A DNA stretch of 64,000 nt from Mycolicibacterium sp. YH-1 (GTDB lineage Bacteria; Actinomycetota; Actinomycetes; Mycobacteriales; Mycobacteriaceae), in contig NZ_CP092915.1 in the NCBI RefSeq assembly GCF_022557175.1, forward strand, positions 496,001-560,000, given 5' to 3'. Under the pieces are notes generated by a model. That model was not told the origin of the DNA, did not search any database, and worked only from the letters and a program-made list of their open reading frames with translations. Within the stretch, counting starts at the first letter, position 1. The number at the start of each line of letters is the position of its first letter. A program made the position numbers and the translations under genes. Below are positions 21,212 through 29,408 of the stretch, piece by piece.

Positions 21212-21857
21212 CCTCACGACACGCACTATCCGTCTGGTCCTGGTCGACGACCATGCGATCCTGCGCCAGGGATTGCGCTCTCTGCTCGAACGCGAGGACG
21301 ACTTCGTCGTGGTCGGCGAGGCATCGTCGGAGGGGGAGGCAGAGGCGGTGGTACGCGCAGTGTCCCCGGATGTGGTGCTGCTCGACCTCAAGTTGTCCGC
21401 CGGTTCGGACTTCGAGGGGTTGTCGTTGTGCGCCAAGCTGTCTGCGGCGCATCCCCAGGTCGGACTGCTGGTGCTCACCACGTTCCTCGACGAGGATCTG
21501 GTGGTCCGTGCGGTGCACGCCGGTGCCAGGGGATACGTTGTCAAGGATGTCGACACCACTGAGCTGGTTCGGGCCATTCGGGCGATCTCGTCGGGGGAGA
21601 GTGCCTTCGACGCCCGCAGCGCCGCCGCCGTGGTGCGTTCACTGAACGGGCGCACCGAACCGCGTCAACAGTTGACCGACCGGGAACTGGACGTGCTGCG
21701 CCTGCTGGCGACGGGACTGTCCAATCAGAAGATCGGCGAGACGTTGTTCATCTCGGGGACGACGGCCAAGTTCCACGTCAGCAACATCATGCGCAAGCTC
21801 GAGGTCAGCCGGCGTGCCGAGGCGGTCTATGCGGCCAGCAAGCGCGGCCTGATCTAG
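21201..21857 (+). CDS. mnoR: LuxR/NarL-family response regulator
   Basis: The 218-residue regulator has an N-terminal receiver domain with acidic pair D16/D17, phospho-acceptor D62 in VVLLDLKLS and the conserved lysine in GYVVKDVD. The C-terminal LuxR-type helix-turn-helix includes LTDRELDVLRLLATGLSNQKIGE and TAKFHVSNIMRKL. It overlaps the kinase gene by 11 bases and has AGAAGGAG before ATG 21201. The stop overlaps the convergent mftM stop within a CTAG. Likely targets are the mno and second dehydrogenase promoters. Confidence 0.88.
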   Translation: MTADLTTRTIRLVLVDDHAILRQGLRSLLEREDDFVVVGEASSEGEAEAVVRAVSPDVVLLDLKLSAGSDFEGLSLCAKLSAAHPQVGLLVLTTFLDEDLVVRAVHAGARGYVVKDVDTTELVRAIRAISSGESAFDARSAAAVVRSLNGRTEPRQQLTDRELDVLRLLATGLSNQKIGETLFISGTTAKFHVSNIMRKLEVSRRAEAVYAASKRGLI

Positions 21858-22693
21858 CGGTCCAGAACCAGCCAGCCGCCGTGGAATTCGTGCGCGCGCG
21901 CCCTGGCCACGGTTGCCCGTCGGGCGTCGGCGATGGCGCACAGGGCGCCCATGTCGAAGCGCTGGACGTGTCCGTAGCAGGCTCTCGGGACCTCCTCGAA
22001 CGGCACGGCCACGATCACGCGGCGGCGCGCCAGTCGCACTGCCTCATCGAGGATTGCATCGGCAGTCACCGTATCCACGTGCTCGAGCAGATGAAGCACC
22101 GTGACGGTGTCCGCCGCTCCTGCGGCCAGCGGTACGGTCGTCGCGTTGCAGCCGATGGTGCGCAACGGCCTGCGCAGGCGCACGCTCATCCTGTCCAGCA
22201 GCCGCATGGTCGGCGCGCTGAGATCAGTCGCCGTGACGGTGAGCCCGGCTGCCGCGGCGCGTAGCGGGAAGAATCCGAAACACGAACCGAGATCGATGAT
22301 CTCGTTGCCGATCACCAGAGAAGCCGCATGCTCGTGGATGGGTGCGAATGCGGCGTCGCCGCGCTCGAGACGGTCGACGGAGTTGCGGTAGAACCGATAC
22401 CAGGGGTCGCCGCCGTCATCGTCCAGCGTGGACTCGATGACGCCGGTGAACACGGCCTCGAACTCCGGCTGGCCGCGAAGCACGCCGGAATCGTCGAGTT
22501 CCGTGGCCAGCAGCTCGGCGAGGTCGTCGGACATCTCCTCGGGACGCAGATCGTGGGCCACGTCGAGCACACCCGTGCGGCGGGTGGTGCAGAATCTCTT
22601 CGTGCACAGCGCATCACGGTCGACATGGGCGTGGACGTGGGCCATGTGAGCGCCGGTGCGGCGGCGGACCCGGACGGTGAGCTGGTCGACCAT
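21854..22693 (-). CDS. mftM: Mycofactocin oligosaccharide methyltransferase
   Basis: A SAM-dependent methyltransferase of about 279 residues. The SAM motif is IIDLGSCFGFFPLRAA, followed by VTATDLSAPTM and VTVLHLLEHVDT. The place beside mnoSR and divergent to mftA, and the overall sequence, match MftM, which in M. smegmatis methylates the second glucose of the oligoglucosyl chain of mycofactocin. ATG 22693 (MVDQLTVRV) is preferred; the open frame continues upstream to 22834, but that part would cover the mftA promoter region. The N-terminal arginine-rich segment with CTKRFCTTRR is unusual. Confidence 0.8.
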   Translation of the reverse strand: MVDQLTVRVRRRTGAHMAHVHAHVDRDALCTKRFCTTRRTGVLDVAHDLRPEEMSDDLAELLATELDDSGVLRGQPEFEAVFTGVIESTLDDDGGDPWYRFYRNSVDRLERGDAAFAPIHEHAASLVIGNEIIDLGSCFGFFPLRAAAAGLTVTATDLSAPTMRLLDRMSVRLRRPLRTIGCNATTVPLAAGAADTVTVLHLLEHVDTVTADAILDEAVRLARRRVIVAVPFEEVPRACYGHVQRFDMGALCAIADARRATVARARAHEFHGGWLVLDR

Positions 22694-22851
22694 GCGGATC
22701 ACGCTATGTCGCGGCGGCCCCCGGCACGCGCCCCGATCGGGTCTCATCGTCGACCCGTCCGGGCGGGTGAACAACTGCCCGTTCGGCGGGTGCCCCGGCG
22801 CCGAGCGAACCCTAGCGTGGGTGTTGTCCGTCACACCTGGAGGTAATCACG

Positions 22852-22953
22852 ATGTCCGACCACGACGCGCAAAACGATTCCACCGCAGACGACCTCGTCG
22901 AGGAGACACTGGTGGAGGAAGTCATGATCGACGGGATGTGCGGGGTCTACTGA
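22852..22953 (+). CDS. mftA: Mycofactocin precursor peptide
   Basis: A 33-residue ribosomal peptide too short for normal gene calls. It ends in the family signature IDGMCGVY; the last two residues, valine and tyrosine, are converted by MftC into the redox-active core of mycofactocin. The leader is acidic (DDLVEETLVEE), as usual. It starts 8 bases after TGGAGGT and its stop overlaps the mftB start by one base (TGATG). Confidence 0.95.
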   Translation: MSDHDAQNDSTADDLVEETLVEEVMIDGMCGVY

Positions 22954-23210
22954 TGTTCGACCTCGACCAACGCTGGCTGCTGCACCACCAGGTCGAGCTG
23001 CGGCCCGAACCGTTCGGTGCGTTGCTCTACCACTTCGGCACCCGCAAGCTGTCCTTCCTCAAGGATCTCACCGTCGTCGCCGTGGTGCGTGCGCTTGCGG
23101 ATCATCCGTCGGCGCGGGCCGCGCTGCGTGCCTGTGATGCCGATCGACCTGCGTACGTCAAAGCGCTTTCCACCCTGGCGGATTCGCACATGCTGGTGCG
23201 TGCGTCATGA
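22953..23210 (+). CDS. mftB: Mycofactocin precursor chaperone
   Basis: An 85-residue RRE-type protein that binds the MftA leader and presents it to MftC. It has the usual FDLDQRWLLHHQVELRPEPFGALLYHFGTRK-type beta-strand region (residues 2-33) and a helical C-terminal half. ATG 22953 overlaps the mftA stop by one base, and the mftC start overlaps its stop by four bases, so all three are translationally linked. A longer frame exists upstream but runs through mftA. Confidence 0.93.
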   Translation: MFDLDQRWLLHHQVELRPEPFGALLYHFGTRKLSFLKDLTVVAVVRALADHPSARAALRACDADRPAYVKALSTLADSHMLVRAS

Positions 23211-24355
23211 CGCTGGTCGACCAGTTCGAACTGGGCCTCGACGCGCCGATCTGCCTAACCTGGGAACTCACCTACGCCTGCAACCTGTCGTGCGTGCACT
23301 GCCTATCCTCGTCGGGTCGGCGAGATCCACGTGAACTCACCACCGAGCAGTGCAAGGCCGTCATTGACGAACTCGAACGCATGCAGGTCTTCTACGTCAA
23401 CATCGGCGGCGGGGAGCCCACAATCCGCTCCGACTTCTGGGAACTCGTCGACTACGCCACGTCGCATCACGTGGGCGTCAAGTTCTCCACCAACGGCGTG
23501 CGCATTACCCCCGCCGCCGCGGCCAAGCTCGCCGCCAGTGACTACGTCGACGTCCAGATCTCACTGGATGGTGCCACCGCCGCCGTCAACGACGCGGTTC
23601 GCGGACCGGGCTCCTACGACATGGCCATCCGGGCACTGCGGAACCTGGCGGCGGCCGGCTTCAAGGATGCGAAGATCTCCGTTGTCGTCACCAGACACAA
23701 CGTCGACCAACTCGACGACTTCAAGGCTCTGGCAGACGAACACGGGGCCACATTGCGCATAACCCGGCTCCGCCCCTCCGGGCGAGGCGCCGACGTGTGG
23801 GACGAACTGCACCCCACGGCCGCGCAGCAGCGTCAGCTGTATGACTGGCTGGTGGCCCGCGGCGATAACGTGCTCACCGGAGACTCCTTCTTCCACCTGT
23901 CTGCCTATGGCGAGTCGTTACCCGGTCTCAACCTGTGCGGCGCCGGCCGGGTGGTGTGCCTGATCGACCCAGTGGGTGACGTCTACGCGTGCCCGTTCGC
24001 CATCCACGACCAGTTCCTGGCGGGCAACATCGTCTCGGACGGCGGCTTCGGTTCGGTCTGGCGCGATTCCACGCTGTTCACCGAACTCCGCACGCCGACC
24101 ACCGGTGGGGCGTGCGCGAAGTGCTCGCACTTCGACTCCTGCCGCGGTGGCTGCATGGCCGCGAAGTTCTTCACCGGCCTGCCGCTGGACGGGCCTGACC
24201 CGGAATGCGTTCAGGGATATGGCGAACCGGCCCTGTCGGCCGAACGGCTGGTGCCCAAACCCGCGGTGGACCACTCCCGTTCCATCCCACTAGCCGTCAT
24301 CAACCGTCCACCCAAACGGGTGTGCGACGTCAGTCCGCTGGCCGGACTGCTGTAG
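23207..24355 (+). CDS. mftC: Mycofactocin radical SAM maturase
   Basis: MftC decarboxylates the C-terminal tyrosine of MftA and then links it to the preceding valine. The radical SAM cluster cysteines are C25, C29 and C32 in ACNLSCVHC. The C-terminal SPASM domain binds two more iron-sulfur clusters with cysteines in NLCGAGRVVC, YACPF, GGACAKC, FDSCRGGC and PECVQG. The 382-residue length is typical. It starts inside the mftB stop (ATGA). Confidence 0.96.
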   Translation: MTLVDQFELGLDAPICLTWELTYACNLSCVHCLSSSGRRDPRELTTEQCKAVIDELERMQVFYVNIGGGEPTIRSDFWELVDYATSHHVGVKFSTNGVRITPAAAAKLAASDYVDVQISLDGATAAVNDAVRGPGSYDMAIRALRNLAAAGFKDAKISVVVTRHNVDQLDDFKALADEHGATLRITRLRPSGRGADVWDELHPTAAQQRQLYDWLVARGDNVLTGDSFFHLSAYGESLPGLNLCGAGRVVCLIDPVGDVYACPFAIHDQFLAGNIVSDGGFGSVWRDSTLFTELRTPTTGGACAKCSHFDSCRGGCMAAKFFTGLPLDGPDPECVQGYGEPALSAERLVPKPAVDHSRSIPLAVINRPPKRVCDVSPLAGLL

Positions 24356-24370
24356 AGGAAGGCCCACGAC

Positions 24371-25546
24371 ATGGCGAAGACCACCTGGTTCGAGACCGTC
24401 GCCGAAGCCCAGCGAAGGGCGGCCAGGCGGCTTCCGCCGAGCGTCTACTCGGCGCTGGTTGCCGGATCCGAGCGCGGCACCACCATCGATGACAACCTGG
24501 CCGCGTTCACCGAACTCGGATTCGCGCCACACCTCGCAGGCCTGTCCGGCAAGCGTGATCTGACGACGACCGTCATGGGGCAGGCGATCTCGCTGCCGGT
24601 GCTCATCTCACCCACAGGCGTTCAGGCGGTGCACCCCGACGGTGAGATCGCCGTCGCACGGGCCGCCGCGGCCCGGGGCACCGTCATCGGCCTGTCCTCC
24701 TTCGCGAGCAAGTCCATCGAGGCGGTGGCCGAGGCCAACCCGCAGACCTTCTTCCAGATGTACTGGACGGGTGGCCGCGACAGACTCGTCGCCCGTATGG
24801 AGCGGGCCAGGGCCGCGGGTGCAGTGGGGCTCATCCTCACCACCGATTGGTCGTTCTCCAGCGGGCGAGACTGGGGCAGCCCTGCGATCCCAGAGAGAAT
24901 TGATCTGCGGGCGATGATTCGCCTTGCACCAGAGGGGCTTCGACGACCACGCTGGCTGGCCGACTTCGTCAAGTCCGGTCGCGTACCCGACCTGACCACC
25001 CCCAACCTCGCCGAGCCGGGCAGCCCCGCGCCGACCTTCTTCGGTGCATACGGCGAATGGATGCAGACCCCGCTGCCGACATGGGACGACATCGCCTGGC
25101 TGCGTGAGCAGTGGGGCGGGCCGTTCATGCTCAAAGGCGTCATGCGCGTCGACGACGCCCGCCGTGCCGTCGACGTCGGGGTCAGCGCGATCTCAGTGTC
25201 CAACCACGGCGGCAACAACCTCGACGGCACACCAGCCCCGATCAGGGCGCTGCCCGCGATCGCCGAGGCAGTGGGTGACGACGTCGAGATTCTGCTCGAC
25301 GGCGGGGTGCGTCGCGGCAGCGATGTGGTCAAGGCACTGGCCCTCGGCGCGCGAGCCGTGATGCTGGGCCGCGCCTATCTGTGGGGGCTCGCCGCCGGAG
25401 GACAGGCGGGCGTGGAGAACGTCCTCGACGTCATCCGAGGCGGGATCGACTCCGCACTGCTCGGATTGGGCCACTCGTCAGCGCACGACCTGAGCCCCGC
25501 CGACCTGGTGATACCCGCCGGCTTCCGGCGTGACCTCGGCGTCTAG
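24371..25546 (+). CDS. mftD: Pre-mycofactocin synthase MftD
   Basis: An FMN-dependent enzyme of the lactate/glycolate oxidase family, 391 residues. In the pathway it oxidatively deaminates the released AHDP intermediate to pre-mycofactocin, forming the redox-active dicarbonyl. Motifs: SPTGVQAVHPDGE near the N-terminus, MYWTGGRDR, MLKGVMRVDDA (substrate and FMN contacts), and the signature SNHGGNNLDGT with the active-site histidine. It lies 15 bases after mftC with AGGAAGG before the ATG. Normally mftE, mftF and mftG follow; here RidA (convergent) follows instead. Confidence 0.94.
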   Translation: MAKTTWFETVAEAQRRAARRLPPSVYSALVAGSERGTTIDDNLAAFTELGFAPHLAGLSGKRDLTTTVMGQAISLPVLISPTGVQAVHPDGEIAVARAAAARGTVIGLSSFASKSIEAVAEANPQTFFQMYWTGGRDRLVARMERARAAGAVGLILTTDWSFSSGRDWGSPAIPERIDLRAMIRLAPEGLRRPRWLADFVKSGRVPDLTTPNLAEPGSPAPTFFGAYGEWMQTPLPTWDDIAWLREQWGGPFMLKGVMRVDDARRAVDVGVSAISVSNHGGNNLDGTPAPIRALPAIAEAVGDDVEILLDGGVRRGSDVVKALALGARAVMLGRAYLWGLAAGGQAGVENVLDVIRGGIDSALLGLGHSSAHDLSPADLVIPAGFRRDLGV

Positions 25547-25563
25547 GTCTGACCGCCATCGGC

Positions 25564-25998
25564 TCAGGCCGGGACGGACGCCGCGACGAGTTCGACCTCC
25601 ACCGGTGCACCAGATGGAAGGCACCGCACGCCAATCGCACTGCGCGCGGGCAGCGCCCGTGAGCCCAGAGTGGCCACGATCGCATCGGAGGCGCCATCGG
25701 CCACGGCGGACAGATCGTGGAAGTCCGGCGCACAGGCGATGTAGACGGTCATGCGCAAGCACCGCACGCCGGCATCCGCGGGCAGCGCCACCCGGACGGC
25801 TGCCAGTGCGTTGGCGGCCGCGAGTCGCGCTGCGGCGCGGGCCTGTTCGATGGAGACCGTCGAGCCGACCTCCCCGGTGATGGTGAGCTGCCCGTCCCGC
25901 CGCGGTGTCATGCCCGCGCTGTACGCGACGCCGGCATGCACGACAGCAGACGCGTAGTCGCCCTGCGGGTCAGGAGGCTGATGGCGCTCAGTCGACAC
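25564..25998 (-). CDS. RidA/YjgF-family enamine-imine deaminase-like protein
   Basis: A 144-residue protein of the RidA superfamily, whose members hydrolyse reactive enamines and imines or act in catabolic operons. It has GVAYSAGMTPRRDG, the ARAAARLAAANALAAV helix and a C-terminal LPARSAIGVRCLP with the conserved arginine of active RidA forms, followed by VEVELVAASV. The arginine in PARSAIGV suggests activity. GTG 25998 overlaps the end of the gamma-glutamyltransferase gene by 11 bases. It is the last gene of the leftward operon and converges with mftD across 17 bases with no terminator seen. Confidence 0.82.
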   Translation of the reverse strand: MSTERHQPPDPQGDYASAVVHAGVAYSAGMTPRRDGQLTITGEVGSTVSIEQARAAARLAAANALAAVRVALPADAGVRCLRMTVYIACAPDFHDLSAVADGASDAIVATLGSRALPARSAIGVRCLPSGAPVEVELVAASVPA

Positions 25999-27586
25999 CG
26001 ATCGCCACCCCCTCCTGTCTGGGATCGGCTGCACCGCTGAGGATTCCGCGTTCGTCTCGGGAGATGATCTGGGCGCTGCCGTCCGCCCCGTACGCGGGTT
26101 GCACCACGACGTGGTGGCCGCGTGTCCGCAACTCGTCGCGGACGGACTCCGCTGTCGTCGCCTCGACCCGCAGTTCGTCGGGTTCGCCGATGACGTGGGC
26201 GTCCGAGCCGGGGTACACGGTGAACCGGGGCGCCGAAACGGCTTGATGCGGGCCCAGCCCGTGGTCGACGAGGTGCGACAGCAGCTGCATGTTCCATTGC
26301 ACCTGGCCGTCACCGCCGGGGGTGTTCCCGACGTGGAGCAGTTGGTTGAGATCGTCGGTGACGATCCAGGCGTTGAGGGTGTGCAGCGGTTTGCGCCGTG
26401 GCGCGACCTCGTTCGGATGGCCGGAGAGCAGGTAGGCGCCGCGCCCGAGCCGATTGTTAAGCACCACACCGGTTCCGGGAATGGAGAACTTGGCGCCGAA
26501 GGTGAGTGCCAGCGAGTGGATGAAGCTCACGGCGCGGCCCTCGGCGTCGACGGCGACCGTGGAGGTGGTGTCACCGGCGAGCACGCCGAACGCGGAGGGG
26601 TCTGCGACGGAGGACTCCAACTGGTCACGCTGGGACTGAATCCGGCTGGGGGCGAGCACATCGTGAGCGCCGGTGTTATCGCTGCCGCACAGTTCGAAAC
26701 GGTCCCGAAAGGCAAGTCGCGCGGCGCGCGCCATCCGGTCGATCGCCTGGGCGCCGAGCCACGACATGGAACCGACGACACCGTCGCACAACGCCGCCTG
26801 CTGCAGCATCATCCAGCCGGCAGAGGGCAGCGGGGTCTGGTGCACGAGCGCACCGCCGTATCGCGCCGTGATCGCCGGCTCCGCATCCACCGACGCGCCT
26901 GCCGCCCATTCGTCACCGCTGAACGGGGCGCCGCCTGCGGTCAGCGCCGTGACGGCTCGTTCGGCCAGCTCGCCGTGATAGAAGCCTCGAGGGTCGCGGG
27001 CCAGCTGGCGGATGGTGCGGGCCAGGTCGGGCTGGCGGAGCCGATCCCCGACGTCGACCGCGGTGGATCGTGCGGCGAACACGGCGGCGAGGCCCTCGTC
27101 AGTGCGGATGCTGTCAAAGGCCTCGCGCACGTCCCGGGCGGTCTTGGCCGAACACGGCAGTCCGGTCTCGGCGAGGCGAGCGGCGGGCTCCCACAGCTCT
27201 TCGAGCGCTGTCGTCGCGCCGTGGGCGTGCATCGTGGCGAGTGCCGCGGGCGCACCGGGGACGGTCACGGACAGGGGGCCGTCCAGCGGAATACTCGACA
27301 GGCCCTTGGCGCGGTAGAAGTCAGCGGTGCCCCCGTCTGGCCCGAAACCCGAACCGTTGACCGTCCACACCCGACCGTCGGGTTCCCGGACGATCGCGAA
27401 GGCATCTCCGCCGACTCCGCATTGCCCGGGAAGGGTCAGCCAGGTGACGGCGGCCATGGCGAGGGTGGCATCGATCGCGTTACCGCCCTCGGCGAGCACC
27501 CGCGCGCCGGCGAAGCTCGCGGCCGGATGGCTCGAGCTGACCATACCGCCGGCCGACAGCGCCGGCGGGCGCGCGGGAGCCGTCAT
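25988..27586 (-). CDS. Gamma-glutamyltransferase family protein
   Basis: A 532-residue Ntn-hydrolase of the gamma-glutamyltranspeptidase family, normally autoprocessed before a threonine into two chains. The processing threonine is in LAGDTTSTVAVDAEG (about residue 343), followed by SFIHSLALTFGAKFSIPGTGVVLNNR and the oxyanion GGDGQVQWNMQ region. No signal peptide is visible, which is unlike periplasmic GGT and closer to catabolic or acylase-type members. It sits between Rieske and RidA genes with overlapping ends, so its substrate is probably a pathway intermediate, such as a gamma-glutamyl amide, rather than glutathione. That is inference. Confidence 0.85.
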   Translation of the reverse strand: MTAPARPPALSAGGMVSSSHPAASFAGARVLAEGGNAIDATLAMAAVTWLTLPGQCGVGGDAFAIVREPDGRVWTVNGSGFGPDGGTADFYRAKGLSSIPLDGPLSVTVPGAPAALATMHAHGATTALEELWEPAARLAETGLPCSAKTARDVREAFDSIRTDEGLAAVFAARSTAVDVGDRLRQPDLARTIRQLARDPRGFYHGELAERAVTALTAGGAPFSGDEWAAGASVDAEPAITARYGGALVHQTPLPSAGWMMLQQAALCDGVVGSMSWLGAQAIDRMARAARLAFRDRFELCGSDNTGAHDVLAPSRIQSQRDQLESSVADPSAFGVLAGDTTSTVAVDAEGRAVSFIHSLALTFGAKFSIPGTGVVLNNRLGRGAYLLSGHPNEVAPRRKPLHTLNAWIVTDDLNQLLHVGNTPGGDGQVQWNMQLLSHLVDHGLGPHQAVSAPRFTVYPGSDAHVIGEPDELRVEATTAESVRDELRTRGHHVVVQPAYGADGSAQIISRDERGILSGAADPRQEGVAIGVD

Positions 27587-27942
27587 CCCAAGCCTCTGCG
27601 GGCGCGTCGACTGGGGACGATCGCGGCGTCGCCGGGATCCACGCCGACGAAGATCTCACCGTCGCGTTCCTCGACGGGATAGGTCTTGATGGGCACGGTC
27701 GCGGGCGGGCAGATGGGTTCACCGGTCTTCAGATCGAATGCGCTGCCGTGGCAGGAACATCCGATACCGTCGTCGACCAGCTTCCCCGATGACAGCAGGC
27801 AGTCCAGATGGGTGCAGTAGTTCGACGTCGCATATGCGGTGCCGTCCAGGCGGGCCACCGCGAACTCGTGGTCGCCGGCGAAGAACCGTCGCACCATGCC
27901 CTCCGGCACCTGCCCGGACCGGGCGACTCGCTTGAATTCCAT
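27583..27942 (-). CDS. Rieske-type [2Fe-2S] ferredoxin (second of the operon)
   Basis: A 119-residue small Rieske protein. The cluster ligands are C43-x-H45 (YCTHLDC) and C62-x2-H65 (GCSCHGSAFD). It has the usual GEPICPPATVPIKTYPVEERDGEIFV C-terminal part and resembles the ferredoxins of Rieske dioxygenase systems. It overlaps the gamma-glutamyltransferase gene by four bases and follows the aldehyde dehydrogenase stop by 26 bases. The operon thus encodes two Rieske ferredoxins but no Rieske oxygenase large subunit. Confidence 0.88.
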   Translation of the reverse strand: MEFKRVARSGQVPEGMVRRFFAGDHEFAVARLDGTAYATSNYCTHLDCLLSSGKLVDDGIGCSCHGSAFDLKTGEPICPPATVPIKTYPVEERDGEIFVGVDPGDAAIVPSRRARRGLG

Positions 27943-27968
27943 TGCAATCTCCGTATTTTGGTGAACAG

Positions 27969-29408
27969 TCAGGCGACTGGATTGAGATAGACGGTTTTCT
28001 CGAGCGTGTAGAACCCCATCATCGACGGGCCCGCCTGTTCCTTGAAGGTCTGGGTGCTCGACGCCTTGTACCCGCCGAACGGCGCGTTCATGGCCATCCC
28101 CGTCGTCGGCTGGTTGATCTTCACCAGACCACTCCTCGACCGGGACGCGAATTGCGTTGCGGCGGCGATGTCATTGGTGACGATGGCCGCGCTGAGCCCG
28201 TACTCCGTCGCATTGGCCAGCAGGATCGCCTCGTCGAGGGACACCGCTCGCTGAAAGGCGAGCAGCGGTCCGAAGACCTCCTCGCGGACGATGCGCATCG
28301 TGGGCGTGGTGTCGGAGAAGACCGTCGGGCGGACGAAGAAGCCCCCGCCGCCCACCGTCGTGCCGCCGCAGCGCAGCGTCGCCCCGTCATCCTCACCGGC
28401 ACGCACGTAGGCCAGAAACGTCTCGAGCTGAGCGGCGCTGGCCAGCGGGCCCATGTTGACGCCGGTGTCCGCGCCGGGGCCGACAGACAGCGCCTCGGTC
28501 TTCGCGACGACGCGCTCCAGTAGCTCGTCGTGGACGGCGTCGACGGCGATCACTCGGCTCGTCCCGGTGCACGCCTGGCCGCTGAGACCGAAGGCGCCCT
28601 TGATGATCAGCGCCGCGGCCGCGTCGAGGTTCGCGTCCTCGGCCACCACGACGGGGTTCTTGCCGCCCATCTCGAGCTGCACCCGCCGGTCGGGACCCAC
28701 CTCGCGGTGGATCAACCGTCCCACCCGGGTTGACCCGGTGAACGTGACGGCTGCGACTCGGGGGTCGGCCACCATCGCCGCCCCGGCGTCGGCACCGCCG
28801 TGCACCAGGGCAATCGCGTTCGGCGGCAGCCCGCCGGCCAGCATCGCCTCGACCAGGCGCTGGCCCATCAGCGGCGTGACCTCAGACGGTTTGAACAGCA
28901 CCGGGTTACCCGCGGCGAGGGCAGGGCCGAGCTTGCGTGACGGGATGTTCAACGGGAAGTTCCACGGGGTGATCGCAGCGACGATGCCCACCGGCTCGCG
29001 CAGTGTGTACACCAGGCCGGCCCCGGCCGCGGGGTAGGTGTCCCCGGTGGTGCGGGTGGCCTCGCCTGCGTAGAACCGGAGATTCGCCGGTGTCCGGCTG
29101 ACCTCCATGGTCGCCTCGGCGGTGGTCTTGCCCTCCTCCCGGACGAGTTCGGCGATCAATTCGGCAGACCTCGACTCGAGGTGCGTCGCCGCAGACTCCA
29201 GGATTGCTGCCCGACGCTCCGGCGAGGTCGCGGCCCATTCGGGTGCGGCCTTGTCGAGTGCGTCGATGGCGCCGCGGACGTCGGCCGCGCCTGAGGCCGG
29301 GAAGCTGCCGATCACGTCGTCCTGGCAGGCCGGATTGCGGCGTTCAAACGTCTCGCCGGAAACCGCTGGCACCCAACGGCCGTCGATGAAATTGGCACCC
29401 TCGAACAT
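27969..29408 (-). CDS. NAD(P)-dependent aldehyde dehydrogenase
   Basis: A 479-residue aldehyde dehydrogenase superfamily enzyme, oxidising an aldehyde to an acid. Motifs are ITPWNFPLNIPSRK, VTFTGSTRVG, the glutamate in VQLEMGGKNPVVV and the catalytic cysteine in SGQACTGTSRV. The C-terminal SSTQTFKEQAGPSMMGFYTLEKT is typical of the gamma-carboxymuconic/ketoglutarate-semialdehyde branch, but substrate assignment is unsafe. ATG 29408 overlaps the ferredoxin reductase stop by one base. It should handle the aldehyde made by the oxygenase or amine steps of this operon. Confidence 0.88.
   Translation of the reverse strand: MFEGANFIDGRWVPAVSGETFERRNPACQDDVIGSFPASGAADVRGAIDALDKAAPEWAATSPERRAAILESAATHLESRSAELIAELVREEGKTTAEATMEVSRTPANLRFYAGEATRTTGDTYPAAGAGLVYTLREPVGIVAAITPWNFPLNIPSRKLGPALAAGNPVLFKPSEVTPLMGQRLVEAMLAGGLPPNAIALVHGGADAGAAMVADPRVAAVTFTGSTRVGRLIHREVGPDRRVQLEMGGKNPVVVAEDANLDAAAALIIKGAFGLSGQACTGTSRVIAVDAVHDELLERVVAKTEALSVGPGADTGVNMGPLASAAQLETFLAYVRAGEDDGATLRCGGTTVGGGGFFVRPTVFSDTTPTMRIVREEVFGPLLAFQRAVSLDEAILLANATEYGLSAAIVTNDIAAATQFASRSRSGLVKINQPTTGMAMNAPFGGYKASSTQTFKEQAGPSMMGFYTLEKTVYLNPVA

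Noticed and set aside
22694..22834. N-terminal extension of MftM by 47 residues
   Set aside because: It would run through the mftA promoter region and has no family likeness; ATG 22693 is a better start.
25564..26469. 301-residue version of the RidA protein, or a creatininase-like mftE in this place
   Set aside because: The added part is a shadow of the gamma-glutamyltransferase gene, and the visible protein is RidA-like with no creatininase metal motif.
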